DNA of 64,000 nucleotides. Source: Aminivibrio pyruvatiphilus. GTDB lineage: Bacteria; Synergistota; Synergistia; Synergistales; Aminobacteriaceae. The DNA lies in the NCBI RefSeq assembly GCF_004366815.1, contig NZ_SORI01000003.1, positions 175,366-239,365 on the forward strand, in the 5' to 3' direction. The position numbers were made by a program, and so were the translations under genes. The notes beneath the pieces were generated by a model, which did not search any database, was not told where the DNA came from, and saw only the letters and a list, made by a program, of their open reading frames with translations. Positions 43,225 through 51,399 of the stretch are shown in pieces. Position 1 is the stretch's first letter. Every line of letters starts with the position of its first letter.

Positions 43225-44082
43225 ATGATCGTCAGCGCCAGCAGGCGGACGGACATCCCGGCTTTCTATGTCCTGTGGCTGGAGCGCCGCCTGGAGGAAG
43301 GCTTCGTTCTCGTCCGGAACCCCCGGAACCCGGCGCAGGTGAGAAGAATATCCCTCGCCCCTGTTGATGTGGACTGTTTCGTCTTCTGGACGAAGGATGC
43401 CCGTCCCCTGTCCGGCCTTCTGGACAGGCTGGACGGGGCAGGGTATCCCTATTATTTCCAGTGGACCGTCACCCCGTACGGTTCCGGTCTGGAGCCGGGG
43501 ATCGCCCCGAAGGAGGAGATTCTCGCCGCCTTCCGGACCCTGGCCGGAAGGCTCGGGCCCCATAGGGTCGTCTGGCGGTACGACCCGGTGATCGTCTCGG
43601 AGGAATACCCGGCGGAACGGCACAAAGAGGAATTCGCCCGGATGTGCGCCTTTCTCGAGGGCAGCACAGAGCGATGCGTCCTGAGCTTCGTGGACATTTA
43701 CCGCAGGAACCGGGGCAGGGGTTTGCGGGAAGCATCGCCGGAGATCATGCACAGTCTGGTCCGCTCCTTTGCCGAAAGCGCCGCCGGAAGAGGGATTTCC
43801 CTTCAAACCTGCTGCGAGGCGGAAGATTTCAGCGGGGAGGGTGTCCCCCGGGGAGCCTGCATCGACAGAATCCTGGCAGAGAAGCTCGCCGGGCGCCCTC
43901 TTGACGCCGGAAAGGACAGGAACCAGCGCCTCCTGTGCGGATGTGCCGCAAGCGCCGATATCGGAGCCTACGACACCTGTCCGGCGGGGTGCCTCTACTG
44001 CTACGCCGTCCGGGATCACCGGACAGCCGCAGCGAACCGCGCCCGCCACGACCCGGCCTCCCCCTTTCTCGTTCCCTGGTAA
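43225..44082 (+). CDS. DUF1848 protein with C-terminal cysteine cluster
   Basis: A 285-residue protein of the DUF1848 family. It begins IVSASRRTDIPAFY and shows VDVDCFVFWTKDARPL, YYFQWTVTPYG and VWRYDPVIVSE, a TIM-barrel-like arrangement. The C-terminus has CGCAASADIGAYDTCPAGCLYCYA, where CPAGCLYC resembles the Fe-S ligands of radical-SAM enzymes, although it lies at the wrong end. The function is unknown. It follows ogt by 13 bases, so the pair may share a transcript and perhaps a role in DNA or nucleotide damage. Confidence 0.8.
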   Translation: MIVSASRRTDIPAFYVLWLERRLEEGFVLVRNPRNPAQVRRISLAPVDVDCFVFWTKDARPLSGLLDRLDGAGYPYYFQWTVTPYGSGLEPGIAPKEEILAAFRTLAGRLGPHRVVWRYDPVIVSEEYPAERHKEEFARMCAFLEGSTERCVLSFVDIYRRNRGRGLREASPEIMHSLVRSFAESAAGRGISLQTCCEAEDFSGEGVPRGACIDRILAEKLAGRPLDAGKDRNQRLLCGCAASADIGAYDTCPAGCLYCYAVRDHRTAAANRARHDPASPFLVPW

Positions 44083-44107
44083 AAAAAAGCGGCCCCGAAG
44101 GGCCGCT
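44081..44107 (-). terminator. Rho-independent terminator of the oxidoreductase operon
   Basis: Read on the minus strand, AGCGGCCC and GGGCCGCT form a perfect 8-bp stem with loop TTCG, followed by eight T residues. It overlaps the last bases of the DUF1848 gene on the other strand. Confidence 0.9.
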
Positions 44108-44126
44108 GCATCACGAACTGCCGGTA

Positions 44127-44669
44127 TTACGCCCTCAGGATCACCCGGTCCATTCCCGTCCGGAGAGCTTTCCTGTTCATCTCGAGCAGCTCGGGCCGCT
44201 TGCCGAGTTTTTCCTCGATGGCGTCCAGCATCTCCTGTTCCGACAGGGCCCCGCTCAGTTGGATATAGGCTCCGATGACCACGATGTTGGCCACCTTGGG
44301 TGACCCGATCTCGAGGGCGATGGCGTCCGCCCCTATCTCCGCAACCCGGACATCGGTCCGCTTCCCCTCCCACCGGCAGAGGGAACTGTTGAGCAGAACG
44401 ATGCCCCCCGGCCGGACGGAGCCGACAAACTTCTCGAGAGACGGCTGGTTCATGGCGATGAGGGTATCCACGTACCGCGACACGGGAGCGCCGATCTCGC
44501 CGTCGGAAATGGTGACGGAGCAGTTCGCCGTTCCTCCCCTCTGTTCAGGCCCGTATTTCGGCAGAAACAGTGCGTTCCGCCCCGCCTTGCAGGAGGCATA
44601 CCCCAGCATCTGCCCGATGACCATGACACCCTGTCCGCCGAACCCCGCCACGGTGATCTTCTTTTCCAT
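44127..44669 (-). CDS. 2-oxoacid:ferredoxin oxidoreductase, gamma subunit
   Basis: A 180-residue subunit with the family start ITVAGFGGQGVMVIGQMLGY, the CoA-region segment FLPKYGPEQRGGTANCSV and IGAYIQLSGAL. Together with the alpha and beta subunits it oxidatively decarboxylates a 2-oxo acid to acyl-CoA, reducing ferredoxin. The last gene of the operon, it ends 20 bases before the terminator. The frame is open further upstream, but ATG 44669 has GGGGAGG seven bases away. Confidence 0.92.
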   Translation of the reverse strand: MEKKITVAGFGGQGVMVIGQMLGYASCKAGRNALFLPKYGPEQRGGTANCSVTISDGEIGAPVSRYVDTLIAMNQPSLEKFVGSVRPGGIVLLNSSLCRWEGKRTDVRVAEIGADAIALEIGSPKVANIVVIGAYIQLSGALSEQEMLDAIEEKLGKRPELLEMNRKALRTGMDRVILRA

Positions 44670-44671
44670 GA

Positions 44672-45412
44672 TCATGCCTCCCCGTCCCGGAACACGCCCA
44701 GGGGAAAGACCTTCAGAGTGTTCTCCCGCATCCAGTCCAGACACTCCAGAGCCGGCATCCCCCAGTTCGTGGGGCAGTTCGAGAGCAGCTCCACGAAGGT
44801 GAAGCCTTTCCCGGCCATCTGCATCCCGAAGGCCTTCCGGATGCCCTTCTTCGCCTTCAGGATGTTCGCCGGGCAGTCAAGGGCGAAGCGGGCGATGTAC
44901 TTCGGGGCCTCGAGCTGGGAAAGGATTTCGCACATCTTCATGGGGTACCCCGACTCGGCGGGGTTTCTTCCCAGGGGGGCGGTAGTAGCCTTCTGCCCCA
45001 CGAGGGTGGTGGGCGCCATCTGGCCTCCCGTCATGCCGTAGGTGCTGTTGTTGATGAAGATGACGGTAAAGTTCTCTCCCCGGTTGGCGGCGTGCATGAT
45101 CTCCGCCATGCCGATGGCGGCCAGGTCGCCGTCGCCCTGGTAGGAGAAGACGAGCTTCCCGGGGGCCGCCCGCTTCGCGCCCGTGGCCACGGCGGGAGTC
45201 CGGCCGTGGGGAGAGACCACCACGTCGGTGTTGAAGTGGAACATGCCCAGGGTGCCGCACCCCACGGCCAGGACGGCCACGGTGTTCGTCCTCTGGCCCA
45301 TCTCGTCCAGCAGCTCGGCGATGAGGCGGGTGGCCACGCCGTGAAGGCAGCCGGGGCAATAGGCCAGCCCCCGGTCGGTGAGGGATTTCGGCCGCTCGTA
45401 TATCTTCTGCAT
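44672..45412 (-). CDS. 2-oxoacid:ferredoxin oxidoreductase, beta (thiamine diphosphate) subunit
   Basis: A 246-residue subunit. The N-terminal AYCPGCLHG is typical of the beta subunit, and the thiamine diphosphate/Mg motif is SYQGDGDLAAIGMAE then FINNSTYGMTGGQ. It carries the decarboxylation site. The Fe-S cluster cysteines of longer PorB proteins are reduced to the CPGC pair, as in Kor/Vor-type enzymes. It starts one base after the alpha subunit gene ends and is followed two bases on by the gamma subunit gene. Confidence 0.93.
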   Translation of the reverse strand: MQKIYERPKSLTDRGLAYCPGCLHGVATRLIAELLDEMGQRTNTVAVLAVGCGTLGMFHFNTDVVVSPHGRTPAVATGAKRAAPGKLVFSYQGDGDLAAIGMAEIMHAANRGENFTVIFINNSTYGMTGGQMAPTTLVGQKATTAPLGRNPAESGYPMKMCEILSQLEAPKYIARFALDCPANILKAKKGIRKAFGMQMAGKGFTFVELLSNCPTNWGMPALECLDWMRENTLKVFPLGVFRDGEA

Positions 45413-45413
45413 G

Positions 45414-46490
45414 TCAGCGCGCCTCCTTTGCGATGGCCTGTTCCACGGCTTCGGCGATTTCCTCGTTGGTGAGGATGACCCCGCCGGACCGGCCGCAGGA
45501 ATGGACCGGGATGGCGTCCGCCACCGCCAGGCGGATATCGTCCATCATCTGGACGGGGAGGGTCATCTCCGTGTCCAGCAGGAACTTCACCCTGCTCCTG
45601 TCGAGCCTCTTCAGGTGCTCCACCGGGAAGGGGTACAGGGAAACGGGACGGATCATGCCCGCCCGGATGCCCCTGCCCCGGAGCTCGCCGATGGCGGTCC
45701 TGGCGGCCCGGGCTGCGGTGCCGTAGGCCACGATCACGTACTCTGCGTCGTCGAGAAGGTATTCCTCGGCGAGGACTTCCTTTTCCTTCCACTCTTCGTA
45801 CATTTCCCCGGCGCGGATGTTGAGGAGCTCCTGGTACTCCGGCTCCAGCAGGCAGGAGGTCACCACGTTCACGCCGACACCCGAGGGATTGAAGTACTTC
45901 GCTCCCCAGCCGGTGTAGGAGAAGGTCACCGGCTCCTTCGCCTCCGGAAGAGTCACGGGCTCCATCATGGAGCCGATCCAGCCGTCCATGAGCACCATCA
46001 CCGGGTTCCGGTACTGCACCGCAAGATCGAAGGCTTTATAGGTGAGGTCGATGGCCTCCTGCACAGTGGAAGGAGCCAGGACAATCACCCGGAAGCCGCC
46101 ATGGCCCAGGGCCTTCGTGGCATGGAGGTAATCCGACTGGGCTGCCTGGATGGCCCCGAGCCCGGGACCTCCCCGCATGACGTTCACGACCACCGCAGGC
46201 AGACAGGCGCCGGCGAGGGTGGAGATTCCCTCGGCCTTCAGACTGATCCCCGGGCCCGAGGAAGAGGTCATGGCAAGGGTCCCCATGGCCGCCGCCCCGT
46301 AGACCATGCAGACGGAAGCCGTCTCGCTCTCCCCCTGCAGGAAGACGCCGCCCACGGAGGGCATCCGCCGTGCCATGTACTCCGGTATCTCGTTCTGGGG
46401 CGTTATGGGATACCCGGCGAAAAACCGGCACCCCGCCAGGATTGCCGCTTCCGCGACAGCCTCGTTTCCTTTCAGGAACTGTCTTTCCAT
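45414..46490 (-). CDS. 2-oxoacid:ferredoxin oxidoreductase, alpha subunit (VorB/KorA type)
   Basis: A 358-residue subunit with FLKGNEAVAEAAILAGCRFF, AGYPITPQNEIPEYMA, GESETASVCMVYGAAAMG and the TSSSGPGISLKAEGIS segment, all standard for the alpha subunit. PVMVLMDGWIGSMMEPV and the C-terminal FLLDTEMTLPVQMMDDIR complete the fold. The subunit arrangement (ferredoxin, alpha, beta, gamma) is that of 2-ketoisovalerate or 2-oxoglutarate enzymes, used in amino-acid fermentation for making ATP through acyl-CoA. ATG 46490 follows GGAAGGG; the open frame to 46775 is a shadow of the ferredoxin gene. Confidence 0.93.
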   Translation of the reverse strand: MERQFLKGNEAVAEAAILAGCRFFAGYPITPQNEIPEYMARRMPSVGGVFLQGESETASVCMVYGAAAMGTLAMTSSSGPGISLKAEGISTLAGACLPAVVVNVMRGGPGLGAIQAAQSDYLHATKALGHGGFRVIVLAPSTVQEAIDLTYKAFDLAVQYRNPVMVLMDGWIGSMMEPVTLPEAKEPVTFSYTGWGAKYFNPSGVGVNVVTSCLLEPEYQELLNIRAGEMYEEWKEKEVLAEEYLLDDAEYVIVAYGTAARAARTAIGELRGRGIRAGMIRPVSLYPFPVEHLKRLDRSRVKFLLDTEMTLPVQMMDDIRLAVADAIPVHSCGRSGGVILTNEEIAEAVEQAIAKEAR

Positions 46491-46537
46491 GATCCCTTCC
46501 TTTCCCGCGGGAACCAAGCCGGATCCCGCGATTTCCT

Positions 46538-46753
46538 CTATTTCTTCAGGGATATGACATGCAGGGGGCACACGGCGATGCAGAGGCCGCAGAGGACGCA
46601 CTTCTCGGGATGGACCACGATTACAGGCCTGCACCCGCAGGCGTTTTCCCCCTCCCGGACCTCCATCACGCCCCTCTTGCAGACATCCATGCACAGGCCG
46701 CAGCCCCTGCACTTTTCCGGGTCCAGGAGGATGTGTACCGGCGGCTTTTTCAT
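46538..46753 (-). CDS. 2[4Fe-4S] ferredoxin subunit (PorD/VorD-like)
   Basis: A 71-residue ferredoxin with two CxxCxxCxxxC clusters: CRGCGLCMDVC and CVLCGLCIAVCP. It passes electrons from the alpha/beta/gamma complex to cellular ferredoxin. An additional CGC in the linker is unusual. The ATG overlaps the stop of the P-loop NTPase gene by four bases, showing tight coupling between the two. Confidence 0.92.
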   Translation of the reverse strand: MKKPPVHILLDPEKCRGCGLCMDVCKRGVMEVREGENACGCRPVIVVHPEKCVLCGLCIAVCPLHVISLKK

Positions 46754-47433
46754 CCTGCCGACAGCCGGAGGGCAAGCCCCTCCACGGGACAGTCCGCCCA
46801 CTCCGATGCTGCCTCCAGGAGGGGGGCCCGGACGGTAAGAAAGGCGAGGGAAAGGCCGTTCCTCTCCAGGATTTCCAGCAGGCGGCCGTGCCCCTTCTTC
46901 ACATCCTCGAGGGTCGTCTCCCCGCCGAGGTTGGGATTGCTTACGATGCAGGGGGACGAAAGGCGGGCGGCGGCGGTGATGGCCGAAAGATCCCCGAGGA
47001 AGCACCTCTCGTCGGAGAAGGGGCGGTAGACGTTGACCACGTAGAGCGCCCGGGTGAGCCCCCCCGCGTCGGGGAGGCACTGCCCCAGGGATCGGGCACC
47101 GCTCACGCTGCCCCCCATGTCGAGAAAGCAGCGGACCCCTTCGTCCCGCAGATATTCGCTGACGCCGTCGGGCGGCACGGGCGAGTCGAGAAACTCGAGG
47201 CCCGAATGGAAGACCGCCCCGCTGCGCTCCACGGCATCCCTGGCCTCCCGGGAGCGGAAGAGGGGCTTGGTCTGGTCCATGTCGAAGAAATGGACAGGCG
47301 CCCCCCCGCCGCAGGCGGCCCGGATCGCCAGGTTCAGGGCAATCTCCGACTTGCCGCTGCCGGAGGGGCCGAGAAACACATAATTCTTTGCCTGCAGGCC
47401 CCGAAAGCTGCACACTTCGCCGGAATCCGTCAC
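46750..47433 (-). CDS. P-loop NTPase of unknown role in the oxidoreductase operon
   Basis: A 227-residue protein. Walker A is FLGPSGSGKSEIALNLAIRA with the key Lys at residue 28. FFDMDQTKPLFRSREA and FLDMGGSVSGARSL are next, then YVVNVYRPFSDE and CIVSNPNLGGETTLEDV, a layout close to MinD/ParA or NifH-type ATPases (SIMIBI class). It lacks the deviant KGGxGK motif and the CxC of Mrp/NifH. The gene overlaps the alpha/beta hydrolase (GTGA) and the ferredoxin (ATGA) by four bases each. A role in maturation, cofactor loading or regulation of the oxidoreductase is inferred from position only. Confidence 0.75.
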   Translation of the reverse strand: MTDSGEVCSFRGLQAKNYVFLGPSGSGKSEIALNLAIRAACGGGAPVHFFDMDQTKPLFRSREARDAVERSGAVFHSGLEFLDSPVPPDGVSEYLRDEGVRCFLDMGGSVSGARSLGQCLPDAGGLTRALYVVNVYRPFSDERCFLGDLSAITAAARLSSPCIVSNPNLGGETTLEDVKKGHGRLLEILERNGLSLAFLTVRAPLLEAASEWADCPVEGLALRLSAG

Positions 47434-48332
47434 GTGTCCATCCCTTCGAGAAATTTCACCAGCAGACCGTTGAAGCGGTCCGGCTGTTCCATCATGAGGA
47501 AGTGGCCCGTGTCGGTCCATTCCACGTAGGTCAGGTCCGGAAAGGTCTCCCGGAGTTTCTGCTCCGTCTCCGCCGGAAGCTCGGGAATTTTGGAGTACAC
47601 CGCCAGGGAAGGCACGCTGAAGCTGCGGCGCACCCAGTTCTCCCGCCGGATGAATTCGGCCATGGAACTGTTCGCCGCGTATGGGTCCGCCGATGCCATG
47701 ACCCCGGTGATCTCTTTTCTCAGGTCTTCGGGGGTTCTGCCGTAGAAGGTGGCGTTGATGAACCAGAGGACGAGGTTCTCCCGGTCCGGGCCCGCCAGCC
47801 CGTCGGAAAGGCCCTTCATCTCCGCCTCCCATGGCGGGACCGCCCCCGGGTCGTCGGGAAGCCAGAAGAAGGCCCCGTCCGCGTTGCAGACGCCCCGGGC
47901 CTCGCCGGGGTAGTCGGCGAGGAACTGCACGGCCACCCCGTAGCCCATGCTGTGCCCGGCGAGCACCGGCCGCTTCACCCCGGCATGGTCGATCACCGCC
48001 TTCACGGCCCGGGCGAAGAACTGCAGGGTATAGGGCCTGTCATGGGGCTTATCGCTTTGCCCGAAGCCGGGAAGATCCAGGGCGATCACCCGGTACCGGT
48101 CCCGCAGGACGGAGGTCTGGAAACGCCAGAAGTCCCCCGTGCAGGCCCAGCCGTGGATGAAGACCACCGGCAGGGCGTCCCCGGCGCCTTCGTCCAGGTA
48201 GCTCACCTCGACGCCGTCGAAGGAGGCCGTCCGCAGGCGCTTCTCCGGTTCAGCCGCCGTAGGGACGGTTGCCGTCAGCACGATCAGGGCGGCACAGAAC
48301 AGCCACGCCAGTTTCTTCATTGTCCGGATCAT
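47430..48332 (-). CDS. Exported alpha/beta hydrolase
   Basis: A 300-residue hydrolase with an N-terminal signal peptide (LAWLFCAALIVLTATVPTAA). The fold shows VVFIHGWACTGDFW (oxyanion region), VIALDLPGFGQSD, the nucleophile elbow LAGHSMGYG with catalytic Ser and the late His in WTDTGHFLMMEQP. Esters, lactones or amides are likely substrates. GGAGG lies nine bases before ATG 48332. It heads the operon that continues with the NTPase and oxidoreductase genes, an odd partner for a cytoplasmic redox enzyme. Confidence 0.85.
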   Translation of the reverse strand: MIRTMKKLAWLFCAALIVLTATVPTAAEPEKRLRTASFDGVEVSYLDEGAGDALPVVFIHGWACTGDFWRFQTSVLRDRYRVIALDLPGFGQSDKPHDRPYTLQFFARAVKAVIDHAGVKRPVLAGHSMGYGVAVQFLADYPGEARGVCNADGAFFWLPDDPGAVPPWEAEMKGLSDGLAGPDRENLVLWFINATFYGRTPEDLRKEITGVMASADPYAANSSMAEFIRRENWVRRSFSVPSLAVYSKIPELPAETEQKLRETFPDLTYVEWTDTGHFLMMEQPDRFNGLLVKFLEGMDT

Positions 48333-48443
48333 TGATACCAGCCTCCGCGATTAAAAGGTTTTTTTCCGGGTCTTGAACGCCCCTATTCTACATCCGCCAG
48401 AGAAAGAAGGGGGAACTTCACCCTCTCATTCCCCCGGAAGGGG

Positions 48444-49784
48444 CTATTTCATGTCGTGCAGTATCTGGGCCGAGGCATGGACCGCCTTCTGCAGGAGGTC
48501 CAGGCGGAAGTTCTCGTTCGGGGCGTGGCCCCCGCTGTCCTGGTTGGCGTAGGGAATTCCCAGGGCGGGAACGCCGAGAATATCGGTCCACACGTAGCTC
48601 GGCAGGCTTCCTCCCAGCCCGAGGGAGAGAGCGACCTTGTCGGTGTACACTTTTTCCAGGGCTGAAACCACCGTTCTGCACACCGGAAGATCGCCGTCGG
48701 TCTTCGACGGGTGCATGAAGCCGTGCACCGTCACCCGCGCATCGGGGGCATGGCGGGCGACATGCCGCCTGATTTTTTCCGCGATGTCAAGGGGGTTCTG
48801 GTCCACCACGAGCCGGGCGTCCATCTTCACCGAGGCTTTCGCCGGATTGATGGTCTTGGAGCCCTTCCCCTGGTAGCCGCAGGTAATCCCGTTGATGGTG
48901 AGCGTGGGCAGGAGGTTGAGCTTCGTGTAGTACCCGTTCTTGTCGAGGCCGAAGGAGGGCACGCCGTAGAGGTTTTTGAGGTTCTCTCTGTCGAAGGGCA
49001 GCCCGGCGATGATCTCCATGTCTTTTTCCGTTGGCGTCCGGACCCCGTCCATGAATCCTTCGATCAGGATGCTGCCCTGCTCGTCCTTCATGGTCCGGAG
49101 GAGGCGCAGAAGCTCCCACCCGGCGTTGGGTATGATATCCCCGCCGCGGCCGGAATGGCAGTCGAACCGGGCCGTTTCCATCTCGATCTCGAAGTTCAGC
49201 ACCCCCCTGCACCCAAGGCAGACGTTGAGCACGTCCCCTGAAAGCATGGGACCGTCCACGGCGAGGGCGATGTCGCAGGCCAGCCTCTCCCGGTTCTGTT
49301 CCACGAAGGGGGCAAGGCTGGTGCTCCCCGACTCTTCCTCCCCCTCGAAGACAAACTTCACGCTGCAGGGAATGTCCGTCCCCGTCTCCCGGAAGGCCCG
49401 AACAGCCAGGATGTGGGCCATGAGCTGTCCCTTGTTGTCCGCAATTCCCCGGGCGTACAGCCTGCCGTCCCTGACGGCGGGCTCGAAGGGCCGGGACTCC
49501 CAGAGCTCCAGGGGCTCCGGAGGCTGAACGTCATAATGGCCGTAGAAAAGGACGGTCTTCCCATCCTTCCGGCCCGACGGGATCTCGCCGTACACCACGG
49601 GATTGCCTCCGGTTTCCAGGATTTCCGTCCTGATCCCGGCGGAGGTCATCATGTCCGCGAGAAGCCGGGCGCACTCCCGCACCCCTTCCCCGGTGGCGCT
49701 GATGGAAGGCTGCCGGACCAAATCCCCCACCGCCGACAGATAGTCTTTAAAGTGCTCATCAATATGCCTGTGCACGTGCTCCAT
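48444..49784 (-). CDS. M20 family metallopeptidase (dipeptidase-like)
   Basis: A 446-residue peptidase. The first metal motif is FYGHYDVQP, with the bridging Asp in YARGIADNKGQLMA, the catalytic Glu pair in FVFEGEEESGS and a late GIPYANQDSGGHAPNENF supplying the final His. The dimerisation insert lies between. It should remove residues from dipeptides or N-acyl amino acids in the cytoplasm. No signal peptide is present. It precedes, on the same strand, the alpha/beta hydrolase operon, but a 111-base gap separates them. Confidence 0.9.
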   Translation of the reverse strand: MEHVHRHIDEHFKDYLSAVGDLVRQPSISATGEGVRECARLLADMMTSAGIRTEILETGGNPVVYGEIPSGRKDGKTVLFYGHYDVQPPEPLELWESRPFEPAVRDGRLYARGIADNKGQLMAHILAVRAFRETGTDIPCSVKFVFEGEEESGSTSLAPFVEQNRERLACDIALAVDGPMLSGDVLNVCLGCRGVLNFEIEMETARFDCHSGRGGDIIPNAGWELLRLLRTMKDEQGSILIEGFMDGVRTPTEKDMEIIAGLPFDRENLKNLYGVPSFGLDKNGYYTKLNLLPTLTINGITCGYQGKGSKTINPAKASVKMDARLVVDQNPLDIAEKIRRHVARHAPDARVTVHGFMHPSKTDGDLPVCRTVVSALEKVYTDKVALSLGLGGSLPSYVWTDILGVPALGIPYANQDSGGHAPNENFRLDLLQKAVHASAQILHDMK

Positions 49785-49925
49785 TCTCTCGTTCCCCTTT
49801 CCCGGCGAATGCCATGTGGACCTATTCTATTGCATCCCCGCCTGAGATGTCCAAACCTTCCATTCCATCCGGCAGGGGAAAGGCCGAAAATTCCCCCGAA
49901 AGCTATCATTTCAACGGAATGGTCA

Positions 49926-49934
49926 TGATATAAT
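49926..49934 (+). promoter_or_regulatory. Extended -10 promoter of the receiver/CheX-like pair
   Basis: TGATATAAT (49926-49934) is a perfect extended -10 (TG-n-TATAAT). No good -35 box is visible, which is common for this promoter class. The start codon lies 50 bases downstream. Confidence 0.55.
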
Positions 49935-49983
49935 TCAGACAATACCCTCTCCCCCGGGAGAATTCCATCTGGGAGGCTTTCCT

Positions 49984-50367
49984 TTGAACGAAAAAACTTA
50001 TTCCGTGCTTGTCTGCGACGACTCCGCGGTGATCCGGAAAACGCTCAGGTTCATTCTGGAAGAGTGGGGCGTTAAAAACATATTCGAGGCCAGGGACGGC
50101 AGTGAGTCCGTGGAACTTTACCGGGAACACCACCCCGATCTCGTGTTCATGGATATCGTGATGCCTGAAAAATCCGGCCTTGATGCCCTGGTGGAAATCC
50201 GGGAAGAGGATCCTTCGGCCCGGGTCGTCATGGCGTCGTCGACGGGGACGAAGAAAAACCTCATGACAGCCATCGATGCGGGAGCCTTCGATTTCATCCA
50301 GAAACCCTTCGAGAAGGACGTCATCCACACGCTCCTCCGCAGAATACTGAAAGGGGAGCTTGAATAA
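49984..50367 (+). CDS. CheY-like single-domain response regulator
   Basis: A 127-residue receiver domain with no output domain. The acidic pair is in VLVCDDSAV, the phosphorylated Asp in LVFMDIVMPEKSG (about residue 57), the Thr/Ser switch in VVMASSTGT and the conserved Lys in FIQKPFEKD. It starts with TTG 49984, nine bases after GGGAGG. It overlaps by one base a gene with a CheX-like phosphatase domain, which probably dephosphorylates it. No histidine kinase is adjacent. Confidence 0.9.
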   Translation: MNEKTYSVLVCDDSAVIRKTLRFILEEWGVKNIFEARDGSESVELYREHHPDLVFMDIVMPEKSGLDALVEIREEDPSARVVMASSTGTKKNLMTAIDAGAFDFIQKPFEKDVIHTLLRRILKGELE

Positions 50368-51245
50368 TGTTCTCCCGTCATTTCGGCCAGTTTCTCCTCC
50401 AGGAGGGCATCGTCACTCCGCAGACTCTTTCCCGGGCGCTCGCCAGGCTGAGCGATGTCCGCCCTCTGGTGGGAATTCTCGCCCTGGCCAGGGACTTCAT
50501 GACCCCGGCCCAGGTGAGGGAAGTCAACAGGATCCAGAAACGGGAGGACAAGCGATTCGGCCAGATCGCCATCGAGAAGGGCTACCTCACGGCGGAAAAA
50601 CTCGAAGAACTTCTTTCGGCCCAGAAAAACGAACACGTCCTCCTGGGGCAGATACTCGTGGAGGACCGGATTCTCTCCCATGAGGGACTGGTCAGGGCTC
50701 TCGAACTGTACAGGGAAAAATCGGGCCTTTCTCCGGAAGGGTACGAAGCCATGACAGGGGGCGACACCGACAGGGCCGTGGCCTCGGTCCTCGCGGGACA
50801 GCCCGGCGGAAAAAACTCCCTCGTCAGGGCCTGGGCGGAACTCTTCGTCAGGAACGTCATCCGCTTCGTGGACCCCGCCGCAGCCCTCGATCCTCTGGCC
50901 GAGAAAGGAAACGGAGAGCTCATCACCTTTCTGCAGCCCATGAAGGGCGACCGTGAACTTGCCGTTTTCATCTCCGCGGAGAAAAACGTCCTGGCCGACC
51001 TGGCCCGGAGATTCTCCGACCTCGCTTCCGGCTCGTACGATGAAATGGCCCGGGCGGCAGTGGAAGAATTTCTCAACGTGAGCAACGGCCTCTTTACCGT
51101 CAACTGCTCCGACAGGGGCATTGAGCTCGATCTCCTTCCCCAGGAAGAAGTTCCCCGCGACGACCCCCGCCTCCGGAAAAAACCGGACGGCCTGCTGCCC
51201 CTGCTTCTGCCCGAAGGGATCCTCTGGGCAGGGATTCTCTGCTGA
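50367..51245 (+). CDS. Protein with MshEN-like N-terminus and CheX-like phosphatase domain
   Basis: A 292-residue two-part protein. The first half has repeated segments of the type II secretion ATPase N-terminal (MshEN) form: FGQFLLQEGIVTPQTLSRAL, FGQIAIEKGYLTAEKLEELL and LGQILVEDRILSHEGLVRAL. MshEN domains bind c-di-GMP in several proteins. The second half resembles CheX, including EEFLNVSNG, which holds the ExxN catalytic pair of CheC/CheX phosphatases. It should dephosphorylate the receiver encoded immediately upstream (TAATG overlap), perhaps under c-di-GMP control. The domain reading is by eye and the c-di-GMP link is inference. Confidence 0.72.
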   Translation: MFSRHFGQFLLQEGIVTPQTLSRALARLSDVRPLVGILALARDFMTPAQVREVNRIQKREDKRFGQIAIEKGYLTAEKLEELLSAQKNEHVLLGQILVEDRILSHEGLVRALELYREKSGLSPEGYEAMTGGDTDRAVASVLAGQPGGKNSLVRAWAELFVRNVIRFVDPAAALDPLAEKGNGELITFLQPMKGDRELAVFISAEKNVLADLARRFSDLASGSYDEMARAAVEEFLNVSNGLFTVNCSDRGIELDLLPQEEVPRDDPRLRKKPDGLLPLLLPEGILWAGILC

Positions 51246-51263
51246 TCCCGGAAGAGAACACTG

Positions 51264-51296
51264 AAGGGGCGCCACGGAACGAGCCGGAGGCGCCCC
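51264..51296 (+). terminator. Terminator-like hairpin after the CheX-like gene
   Basis: AGGGGCGCC (51264-51272) pairs with GGCGCCCCT (51288-51296). No clear T-run follows, so termination may be weak or factor-dependent. Confidence 0.5.
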
Positions 51297-51321
51297 TGAA
51301 TGTTTGCCTGAACATTTCCCC

Positions 51322-51349
51322 TTGACAAATCTCCCCGGAAGACTAGAAT
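51322..51349 (+). promoter_or_regulatory. Sigma-70 type promoter of the aro leader
   Basis: TTGACA (51322-51327), 16-base spacer, TAGAAT (51344-51349). The start near 51356 gives a 44-base leader before the peptide. Confidence 0.75.
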
Positions 51350-51399
51350 AGTCCACCAATACCACCCTGCGGAACATCGCAAAGAAAGGAGACGGCCCT

